Origin: Vreelandella songnenensis
Lineage (GTDB): Bacteria; Pseudomonadota; Gammaproteobacteria; Pseudomonadales; Halomonadaceae
DNA length: 64,000 bases
NCBI RefSeq assembly: GCF_003002925.1
Contig: NZ_PVTK01000003.1
Span: 276,377 to 340,376, forward strand
Direction: 5' to 3'
Shown here: positions 59,139 to 64,000 of the stretch, in pieces
Layout of the letters: every line of letters begins with the position of its first letter
Position numbering within the stretch: the stretch's first letter is position 1
The notes under the pieces: generated by a model
Database searches by the model: none
The model's input: only the letters and a program-made list of their open reading frames with translations
Told to the model about the DNA's origin: nothing
Translations under genes and position numbers: made by a program

Positions 59139-59741
59139 TTGAAGAGCAACAACGAAAACGGCTGGGAAGCCTTCTACACGGCCAGTCAAACACGCCCCGC
59201 CTCGCCGCTGTTGCGGCTCGCCCTGGGTGAGCAATGCTTGCCCATGGGTAACGGCCACGCCGTCGATTTGGGCTGCGGCAGCGGTATCGAAACGGCCATG
59301 CTATCGGGTGCGGGCTGGAGCGTATTGGCAATCGACAAGGAGGCTCGGGCGATCGAACGCATCGAAGCACTAAAAGCCGAGCTGCCTGCTGCTGATCTAA
59401 CGGTTTGGGCATCGAGTTTCGAGGAGCTGGAAAGCCTTCCGCCTTCGTCGCTTATCCATGCAGGGCTCAGCCTGCCGTTCTGTCATCCGGCTCACTTCTC
59501 GGTACTTTGGGGCATGGTTCGTTCAGCGCTTGCATCGGGGGGCGTATTCGCCGGCCATCTTTTTGGCGACAGGCATGATTGGACCACTCATTCAGGAATG
59601 ATCTTTCATTCGAGACGAGAAGTGGAAGCTCTATGCGAAGGCTTGGATATCGAGCTGTTACGCGAAAGCGAAGGGGAGGGCGGGTTAGTGCCACATCACT
59701 GGCATCGGTTTGATCTGATCTTGAGAAAGCCGGAGGCTTGA
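59139..59741 (+). CDS. Class I SAM-dependent methyltransferase
   Basis: 200-residue protein with the SAM-binding motif I DLGCGSGIETAM near residue 43 and motif II acidic AIDKEARAIERIEAL near 68. The start is a TTG at 59139; no ATG is available before conserved sequence, and the ribosome site is poor, so the start is uncertain. The GPSHW-like C-terminus (LVPHHWHRFDLILRKPEA) is unusual. The substrate is unknown. It ends 9 bp before the first recognisable base of the integrase fragment, so its 3' edge marks the breakpoint of the integron remnant. Confidence 0.8.
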   Translation: MKSNNENGWEAFYTASQTRPASPLLRLALGEQCLPMGNGHAVDLGCGSGIETAMLSGAGWSVLAIDKEARAIERIEALKAELPAADLTVWASSFEELESLPPSSLIHAGLSLPFCHPAHFSVLWGMVRSALASGGVFAGHLFGDRHDWTTHSGMIFHSRREVEALCEGLDIELLRESEGEGGLVPHHWHRFDLILRKPEA

Positions 59742-59749
59742 TGGAATGG

Positions 59750-59946
59750 CTAGTTCTGCGTGGTAACTGACACAAGCCGCTCAATTGCGAGATATTTCAA
59801 AAAATTGCGCACCTCATTACCCGACATACTGGCAGGATGCTGTAAAAACGAATGAAAAAGCGAATCCAGTAGCAATAGGTCTTCTCAGTGCGAAGGCTAT
59901 AGCGTTTCACCCGCAGGGTAGCCCGGACCCTATCCATTAGCGTCAT
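59750..59946 (-). pseudogene. intI: Integron integrase intI, truncated and frameshifted
   Basis: Only the N-terminal SAM-like domain of an IntI tyrosine recombinase remains. The ATG at 59946 has AAAGGATGCCGTC upstream and gives MTLMDRVRATLRVKRYSLRT, then a YWIRFFIRF segment. After the T-run the reading continues one base out of frame as LQHPASMSGNEVRNFLKYL and then AIERLVSVTTQN, followed by a stop at 59750. Loss of one T from the T-run explains the shift. The catalytic domain (RHRRY residues, about 240 residues) is missing, so integrase from this gene cannot act. The frame is open upstream to 60072, but that part does not resemble IntI. Confidence 0.85.
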
Positions 59947-59975
59947 GACGGCATCCTTTTGCATGAATATTTTAT

Positions 59976-59991
59976 ATGTATTTATGTACAG
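59976..59991 (-). promoter_or_regulatory. LexA-like box upstream of intI
   Basis: On the minus strand CTGTACATAAATACAT, and more widely TACTGTACATAAATACATAT, matches CTGT-N8-ACAG with one mismatch in the last base. It lies 30-45 bp upstream of the intI start, where known integrons place the LexA operator that gives SOS control of the integrase. Confidence 0.6.
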
Positions 59992-60099
59992 TATTATTGA
60001 GAATGGCAAATCTTGCCAGCACGCGAATTTTGAATAATCAGCCAAAATTTGCTTTGCTAGTAATAGAATCAATAAGGTAGATTTGATCAGAGAGGCTAG

Positions 60100-60139
60100 A
60101 TAACCTCAATGAACGCGCCGGCACGTTCATTAAGGTTAT
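60100..60139. promoter_or_regulatory. Near-perfect 40-bp palindrome in the attI region
   Basis: Arms ATAACCTCAATGAACG and CGTTCATTAAGGTTAT match as inverted repeats at 15 of 16 positions, around an 8-bp spacer CGCCGGCA. It ends 11 bp before a perfect TATAAT and so covers the likely -35 region, fitting an operator. The ends (AGATAAC and GTTATGC) also look like attC core boxes, but 44 bp is short for attC. Confidence 0.65.
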
Positions 60140-60150
60140 GCGGCCGACTA

Positions 60151-60156
60151 TATAAT
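60151..60156 (+). promoter_or_regulatory. TATAAT -10 box before the cassette array
   Basis: Perfect -10 hexamer 30 bp upstream of the first cassette start codon, in the gap between attI core and palindrome. No consensus -35 is seen at 16-18 bp, so an activator or an extended promoter may be needed. Confidence 0.5.
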
Positions 60157-60160
60157 CACT

Positions 60161-60167
60161 GTTAGGG
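60161..60167 (+). other. attI core / first cassette boundary
   Basis: GTTAGGG marks the attI-cassette 1 junction (crossover between G60161 and T60162). It is slightly off the GTTRRRY consensus, but its reverse complement CCCTAAC is exactly the R'' box of the cassette 1 attC (61077-61083), which fixes it as the true boundary. Confidence 0.8.
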
Positions 60168-60185
60168 CATGGGTATGACGAACCG

Positions 60186-61076
60186 ATGATTGTATACCTT
60201 GATCAGAACAAGTGGATTGAGCTTGCACGTGCCATTAACGGTGTGGAGAACACGGATGAAGCCGAGCTGCTGAGGAGTAAAACTCCAGCAGTTCTTAAGT
60301 CTGGCTGCATTTTTCCACTGTCAGCCATTCACATCATCGAGTTTTCTAGAATAAAAAAAGACCAGCGTCGATCGCGTCTTGGAAAGGTCATGTGGGATTT
60401 TTCGCGAGGCATAACCACTTCCCCTACGCGCGATATTATTTGTTGGGAGCTAGAGCTGGCATTTTCTAGGGCGGGGTACCAGATTACTCCAGAACCATTT
60501 GAATATCTCGGTCGCGGCATTCCTCATGCCTTTGGTGAGGTGCTGGAAGGAACGATTGCTAAAATGTTCCCTGATGAGATCGATAGGGCAATGTTGTGTG
60601 GGCTTGCGGATATACCGCCGATTCAAGGAGGTACGAAGACGTACCGGGAAAATTTTGTAAACCACCTGAGTTCTCTCCACGAGCGAAAGCATGATTTGGA
60701 CAGGTCAAAATGGCAAAACTGGCTTTATGCGATTTCCATGGTTGATATTCTAGACCCATTGCAAAAGGTAATGACTGAAAACCGCATACCAAATGGAGAG
60801 TTCGAGGCTTGGGGGACTGAACGACTTAGCGAGTTTTTGGAAAGCATGCCTACCCGTGCAGTAGATATTCATTTGCATCGCCAGGTTTTAAAGAACCCAA
60901 CATACAAGCCAAAACTGAGTGACTTAGAAGACTGGGCAGGCCTCGGTTCCGCAGCCTGTTATGCTGATGTGGTGATCTGTGAAAAACACTTTGCCGATAT
61001 GCTGCGGCGAGACGGATTCAAGACAAAAGCAAAAATAGAAACCAGCCTGTGTTCATTTTTTCAGGGGGTTGGTTAG
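60186..61076 (+). CDS. PIN-like nuclease domain protein, cassette 1
   Basis: 296-residue predicted ribonuclease. It starts with MIVYLDQNKWIELARA, a PIN-type first strand with Asp6. Further acidic positions fit the fold: Glu52 in IHIIEFSR, Asp249 in DLEDWAGLGSAACYADVV, and Asp261 in the same block. The C-terminal CYADVVICEKHFADMLRR matches the last PIN strand and helix. PIN-fold proteins are often toxins or defence RNases, but no antitoxin gene is adjacent in this cassette. The start codon lies 20 bp after the attI core. The function is inferred from fold only. Confidence 0.75.
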   Translation: MIVYLDQNKWIELARAINGVENTDEAELLRSKTPAVLKSGCIFPLSAIHIIEFSRIKKDQRRSRLGKVMWDFSRGITTSPTRDIICWELELAFSRAGYQITPEPFEYLGRGIPHAFGEVLEGTIAKMFPDEIDRAMLCGLADIPPIQGGTKTYRENFVNHLSSLHERKHDLDRSKWQNWLYAISMVDILDPLQKVMTENRIPNGEFEAWGTERLSEFLESMPTRAVDIHLHRQVLKNPTYKPKLSDLEDWAGLGSAACYADVVICEKHFADMLRRDGFKTKAKIETSLCSFFQGVG

Positions 61077-61148
61077 CCCTAACAAGTTGCTGCACGCGGA
61101 AAAATTACTCGCTACGCTCCCAATTTTCCGGTGAGCAAAGCGTTAGAC
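61077..61148 (+). other. attC site of cassette 1
   Basis: 72 bp from R'' CCCTAAC to R' GTTAGAC. L'' TTGCTGCAC and L' GTGAGCAA pair with one unpaired G, and the next stem (CGCGGAAAA with TTTTCCG) leaves another unpaired base: the extrahelical bases typical of attC folds. The R'' box begins one base after the gene's stop. Confidence 0.85.
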
Positions 61149-61170
61149 ACGAGGGGCGGGGCGGCTAGAC

Positions 61171-61791
61171 ATGCAGAACAATAAGGTCGAATGGGGCAAG
61201 GAAATTGTCCAAGCGGGCAGCGATGCTGCAGGACTAGCCAAGGATGTTGGCATTCCCGGCGTCGGCCTGCTCGCAAGATTCGCCCAACACTTCTATGATA
61301 AGCATCTCCAGAAGCGCTTTGAGAAATTCGTCTCGGACGCGGAGGTTGACGAAGAGCTTATTTCCAAGGTTTTAGTCGACGAGACATATTCAAATTGCTT
61401 CTACGGCATCTTGGAGACAGTTCGTCAAACCCATTCAAAGGTCGGCCTTGTCGCGTTGGCGCTCATCTACAAAGATCACTGGGACGACGAGCTCTACCTC
61501 ATCGCCGCCATGCAGGCATTTTCCCAAGTAAGCGACGCGACACTCAGTGCATTTGTCTTGTTGTATGAGGCGATCCCAGCGGATCAGAACTACTTGACCC
61601 TTAAAATACAAAAAGGCGAGGAAGGTCACTTCCATGACCTTTACAACGAGGCGGTAGAACTTATCCGCCGCAACTTTTTCGTTATGAGCACTGGGGCCGG
61701 AATGCACGCGAACGGGCCGGTGCAAGGTATGAAGTGGGAGCACACGGATTCGTACTACGGCTACTGCAAGTCTGCACTTACTCGTGTCTAA
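61171..61791 (+). CDS. Unrecognised protein, cassette 2
   Basis: 206 residues, no family recognised. A glycine-rich stretch (GSDAAGLAKDVGIPGVGLLARF, about 16-37) is followed by a charged helical region and a W-D-D-E pattern (YKDHWDDELYLIAAMQAF) near residue 110. The C-terminus is hydrophilic. GAGGGGCGGGGCGG lies upstream as the ribosome site. The stop TAA lies inside the attC R'' box, a tight packing usual for cassettes. No signal peptide or clear membrane helix. Confidence 0.75.
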   Translation: MQNNKVEWGKEIVQAGSDAAGLAKDVGIPGVGLLARFAQHFYDKHLQKRFEKFVSDAEVDEELISKVLVDETYSNCFYGILETVRQTHSKVGLVALALIYKDHWDDELYLIAAMQAFSQVSDATLSAFVLLYEAIPADQNYLTLKIQKGEEGHFHDLYNEAVELIRRNFFVMSTGAGMHANGPVQGMKWEHTDSYYGYCKSALTRV

Positions 61792-61845
61792 CAATTTATT
61801 CAAGCCGACACCACTTCGCGGCGCGGCTTAATTCAAGCGTTAGGC
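61786..61845 (+). other. attC site of cassette 2, aadA-type
   Basis: 60 bp from GTCTAAC (61786-61792) to GTTAGGC (61839-61845). The inner sequence (TTCAAGCCGACACCACTTCG and GCGGCGCGGCTTAA) closely resembles the attC of aadA resistance cassettes in class 1 integrons as I recall it, with about five differences. Confidence 0.9.
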
Positions 61846-61864
61846 AGATTAAGGAGATTATTGA

Positions 61865-62680
61865 GTGTCATCTAACCTAGATCGCTTTAAGGAAGACCTG
61901 ACCAAACTTCTTCGTGATGCTGTCAAGATCGAGCAGTCATTTATGCACGAAGTATATGGGGAGGAGTACGAAGCCGCAGTGCTCAAGTCGTGCGAGGGCA
62001 ACGAAAAGGCTGCCAAAGAGCACATGGATGCGTTGCCGAAGTTTAATGCCTCTTACCAGGCTTGGTATTCAGAAAGCCTTGCTTTGATGAAACAGCTCCT
62101 TCCGGATCGCGTAGCTGACTTTATCCGTTTGTACGAGAAGCCAAAAGGGCGAAAAGACATCAGCTTTGAAAACTACCGCATCGAGGATGCTCTGCAAGGT
62201 TTACGCATTACACGCTATGGGCATGAGATCGTGGCTGATTTTAAGTCCGCCTTGCCTCATCTCAAACAGCAAATCGCGATGGTACAAGCCCTCAAAGGGC
62301 GGTTCGAAAGTTCTCTCTATGATATTCGGCAGCTCGTTCAGGCTGACCTTCTGGATTCCGAGATTGATACGGCGCGCGAACTGTTAAAGCACAAATTCAT
62401 GCGCGCGTCAGGTGCAGTTGCCGGGGTCGTTCTTGAAAAGCACCTGCTTGAGGTTAGCATCAACCACAATATAAAGGCTTCAAAGAAACACCCGACAATT
62501 GCAGATCTAAACGATGGCTTAAAGAACGCTGGAGTGATAGAAACCGCCCAATGGCCATTCCATCAGCATTTGGCGGACATTCGTAATCTGTGTGACCACA
62601 ACAAACAAAAAGAACCGACCGCCGAACAGGTTGGTGACTTAATCGATGGTGTATCAAAGGTTACGAAGACGGTTTTCTAG
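61865..62680 (+). CDS. HEPN-domain protein with Rx4H motif, cassette 3
   Basis: 271-residue helical protein with a GTG start (AAGGAG upstream). The C-terminal part (about 170-268) reads AGVVLEKHLLEVSINHN, then a loop, then ADIRNLCDHNKQKEPTAEQV. R240-NLCD-H245 gives the Rx4H motif of HEPN ribonucleases. The N-terminal part is a charged helical segment without a match. HEPN proteins act as toxins or as effectors in phage defence. No partner gene is in the cassette; family membership is by motif only. Confidence 0.72.
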   Translation: MSSNLDRFKEDLTKLLRDAVKIEQSFMHEVYGEEYEAAVLKSCEGNEKAAKEHMDALPKFNASYQAWYSESLALMKQLLPDRVADFIRLYEKPKGRKDISFENYRIEDALQGLRITRYGHEIVADFKSALPHLKQQIAMVQALKGRFESSLYDIRQLVQADLLDSEIDTARELLKHKFMRASGAVAGVVLEKHLLEVSINHNIKASKKHPTIADLNDGLKNAGVIETAQWPFHQHLADIRNLCDHNKQKEPTAEQVGDLIDGVSKVTKTVF

Positions 62681-62685
62681 TGGTT

Positions 62686-62748
62686 GCCTAACATGGCGGA
62701 CTGGTTTTCCGCTGCGCTCCAAACCAGCCGCAAATGCAGGCGTTAGCT
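62686..62748 (+). other. attC site of cassette 3
   Basis: 63 bp from GCCTAAC (62686-62692) to GTTAGCT (62742-62748). The central arms GCGGACTGGTTT and AAACCAGCCGC pair with one extra A, again an extrahelical base. The 3' core is off consensus because it belongs to cassette 4. Confidence 0.85.
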
Positions 62749-62751
62749 TCT

Positions 62752-63195
62752 ATGATGATACGGAAATTTCAAGAAAGCGATTTTGAGAAAGTGAACGAAA
62801 TTTACTCGCTGTCGAAGCTGGACGAACTTCGCTTTGAGCGAGAGGTATTCCAGTTATTGCCCCTGAAGGAGGACGAAAAACGACTTCGAGATCTCATGGA
62901 GTCCGAAATTTTTGTTTATGAGGACGATGGTATTCTTGGCTATGGTGCTATTTACCAAAATGAAATTAGATCTCTTTTTGTCCATCCGTTGTATCGTGGC
63001 CAAGGGGTTGGTAGCGCGTTGTTCGGTCATCTGATTGCTGAGGTTAGGACTCCTACTAAACTATACGTGGCGAAGAGCAACTTCCCAGCAAAATCCATGT
63101 ACCATAAATACGGCTTTACGGTTACCGGGGAGTTTGAGGCGTCATATAACGGAAAATCAGTATTGGCAAACGAAATGGTGCGAATCAGTGAGTAA
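62752..63195 (+). CDS. GNAT family N-acetyltransferase, cassette 4
   Basis: 147-residue acetyltransferase. The cassette boundary at 62742/62743 rules out the upstream open frame, so the start is the ATG at 62752 (or 62755). The acetyl-CoA loop is VHPLYRGQGVGSALFGHLI near residue 86, with the C-terminal NFPAKSMYHKYGFTVTG pattern. The substrate is unknown; GNAT genes are common in cassettes and may be stand-alone adaptive enzymes. The leader is only 9 bp, so translation may be weak or leaderless-like. Confidence 0.85.
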   Translation: MMIRKFQESDFEKVNEIYSLSKLDELRFEREVFQLLPLKEDEKRLRDLMESEIFVYEDDGILGYGAIYQNEIRSLFVHPLYRGQGVGSALFGHLIAEVRTPTKLYVAKSNFPAKSMYHKYGFTVTGEFEASYNGKSVLANEMVRISE

Positions 63196-63288
63196 GGCTA
63201 ACAAACGGCTGTTATCGCCCCTTCGGGGCTGGGACGGTCTTTCCGCCGCTGCGCGGCTACAAGTCCGCCCTAAAGCCGGGCGTTATAC
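63196..63288 (+). other. attC site of cassette 4
   Basis: About 93 bp from GGCTAAC (63196-63202) to GTTATAC (63282-63288). It contains hairpins GCCCC-TTC-GGGGC and CCGCCGCTGCGCGGC. L-box pairing is ACGGCT with AGCCG. The core does not fully match consensus, so it is called with less certainty. Confidence 0.65.
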
Positions 63289-63333
63289 ACAGCCCGAAAC
63301 CAAATGAATAGAAGGTCGACTACTGACCATGAA

Positions 63334-63587
63334 TCAATAATGATATCGAAGCTGCGCAATCAGCAGCGCATCGCCCGCCACCTTGTAAACGATCCGATGC
63401 TCATCGTTGATTCGCCGGGACCAGTAGCCCGCAAAGCCATGCTTGAGCGGTTCGGGTTTCCAACGCCCTCGAACGGCTGTCGCTTAACCTCCTTGATCAG
63501 CTTGTCGATGCGGCCTAGAGTTTTCTTGTCGGTTTTCTGCTAGTACAAGTAGTCTTCCCAAGCACTCCCGGTAAAAACGAGCTTCTC
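63334..63587 (-). pseudogene. yoeB: YoeB-type toxin, inactivated
   Basis: The minus strand encodes the YoeB family pattern (KLVFTGSAWEDYLY, QKTDKKTLGRIDKLIKEVKR, HGFAGYWSRRINDEHRIVYKV, LRYHY) but in pieces. Three lesions are visible: the start codon is replaced by GAG at 63585-63587; the conserved Trp codon is TAG at 63540-63542; and one base is missing near 63448-63456 (GGAAACCCGAACCGC). The toxin cannot be made. YoeB normally cleaves ribosome-bound mRNA and needs YefM nearby. Confidence 0.9.
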
Positions 63588-63835
63588 TCAAGTAGCTTCT
63601 TTTCCTGCCAGCTATCTTGTTCCAGCTCCGCCATGGCATCTGTCAAACGGCGCGCGTTATTGGGTGAGCGTAGTAGATAAGTGGTTTCCTGTAGCGCCTC
63701 ATAATCTTCCAGTGAAAGCATGACCACCGAAGCCGCTTTGCTGCGCGTGATAATGACGGGGGAATGATCTTCGCAGACCCGTTCCATGATCTTGGCCAAG
63801 TGGCTTCGGGCGGCGGTATAGCTAATAGTATCCAT
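63515..63835 (-). CDS. yefM: YefM/Phd-type antitoxin, extended by readthrough
   Basis: The YefM core (MDTISYTAARSHLAKIMERV, ITRSKAASVVMLSLEDYEAL, ETTYLLRSPNNARRL) is intact to about residue 80 (LLE). The usual TGA stop at the toxin junction is AGA, so translation continues through former toxin DNA in another frame for about 24 residues to 63515. DNA-binding and dimer parts look complete, so the protein may still repress its promoter. It is an orphan antitoxin. Confidence 0.85.
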   Translation of the reverse strand: MDTISYTAARSHLAKIMERVCEDHSPVIITRSKAASVVMLSLEDYEALQETTYLLRSPNNARRLTDAMAELEQDSWQEKKLLERSSFLPGVLGKTTCTSRKPTRKL

Positions 63836-63918
63836 AATGATCCTGTACGTACGACGTCACCCCCTGATTGAGTAGCGCTACACTTTAGAGTCCGATCCTA
63901 TGCGTAAGGAGATTGGAC

Positions 63919-64000
63919 ATGAAGAAGCGTTTCAGCGAAGAACAGATCATCGGTTTTCTGGGCGAAGCCGAAGCAGGACTGCCCATCAAGGAGCTATGCC
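63919..64000 (+). mobile_element. IS3 family orfA, start only
   Basis: MKKRFSEEQIIGFLGEAEAG followed by LPIKELC is the start of the OrfA helix-turn-helix protein of IS3-family elements (IS51/IS407-like). AAGGAGATTGGAC is the ribosome site. Only 27 codons are in the window. The left end of the element must lie between 63836 and 63918 but its inverted repeat is not certain. Confidence 0.85.

Larger units (their letters stand above)
60162..63282 (+). mobile_element. Integron gene-cassette array, four complete cassettes
   Basis: Cassette borders are 60162-61142, 61143-61839, 61840-62742 and 62743-63282 (981, 697, 903 and 540 bp). Each holds one plus-strand gene and ends in an attC. For each cassette the reverse complement of its 5' core matches its own attC R'' box: CCCTAAC, GTCTAAC and GCCTAAC exactly, and AGCTAAC against GGCTAAC at 6 of 7. 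A fifth unit starting GTTATAC (63282) runs toward an IS3-type element with no attC found. GC is visibly lower here than in the flanks. Confidence 0.88.

Noticed and set aside
59947..60072. N-terminal extension of the integrase fragment
   Set aside because: The added residues do not resemble IntI, lack a ribosome site, and cover the LexA-like box.
60100..60139. Short attC between intI and cassette 1
   Set aside because: Boxes at both ends look like core sites, but the length is below the known minimum and the match CCCTAAC/GTTAGGG places the boundary at 60161.
63304..63543. Plus-strand open frame of 79 codons
   Set aside because: It is the reverse side of the yoeB remnant, which explains the sequence fully.

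Overview
The window reads as the chromosome of a gammaproteobacterium of the Halomonas type (Halomonadaceae). The reasons are moderately high GC, a proteobacterial gene set (cyoABCDE, deo/tsx/nupC, thiC with a TPP riboswitch, DUF1415, DUF2955, CsbD and PRC-barrel stress proteins), and protein sequences that resemble halomonad families. This is judged by eye; no search was run. No rRNA, tRNA or CRISPR array was seen.

Layout. 1-5.9 kb: the 3'-truncated first chemoreceptor, an ABC exporter, a split (two-gene) chromate-type transporter with a divergent GntR/FCD regulator, and a DUF1415 protein. 5.9-13.1 kb: a second chemoreceptor ending in a WEEF tether, a GNAT protein, an LLM-class oxidoreductase, an 18-bp tandem repeat, an SDR enzyme, and a nitrate module (NIT-ANTAR antiterminator plus NarK/NasA-type transporter). 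13.4-18.8 kb: a patatin-like lipase and three cell-wall enzymes (two L,D-transpeptidases of different families and an M23 endopeptidase). 19.5-27.5 kb: LysR regulator, glutathionyl-hydroquinone reductase type GST, PRC-barrel and CsbD proteins, DeaD-type helicase behind a structured leader, endonuclease V, a GATase, thiol peroxidase and a peptidase C26 protein paired with an amidoligase. 28.8-35.2 kb: MscS-type channel, two J-domain-like proteins, an unrecognised membrane protein and a class V aminotransferase. 35.3-43.3 kb: a complete deoxynucleoside uptake and catabolism operon (tsx-nupC-deoC-deoA-deoB-deoD-cdd) with a divergent deoR and a DeoR-like operator. 43.5-48.4 kb: cytochrome bo3 oxidase (cyoABCDE). 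48.4-51.8 kb: ackA-pta. 52-56 kb: DMT transporter, outer-membrane barrel, HlyD-DUF2955 efflux pair, second CsbD protein. 56.2-59 kb: tenA-thiC behind a TPP riboswitch with an extra hairpin in its P5 loop.

The most interesting region is 59.75-64 kb. It is a decayed integron. A divergent integron-integrase gene survives only as an N-terminal fragment with a frameshift, and a LexA-like box lies in front of it. Next come a near-perfect 40-bp palindrome, a TATAAT -10 box and the attI core, then four intact gene cassettes each closed by an attC site. The boundaries check themselves: the reverse complement of each cassette's first core equals the R'' box of its own attC (exact for three cassettes, 6/7 for the fourth). 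The cargo is a PIN-like nuclease, an unknown protein, a HEPN-type protein with an Rx4H motif, and a GNAT acetyltransferase. A fifth unit holds a YefM-type antitoxin beside a YoeB toxin killed by three separate lesions. An IS3-family orfA begins at the window edge. A dead integrase locking in cassettes with candidate RNases suggests a frozen defence or toxin cargo; the defence role is inference.
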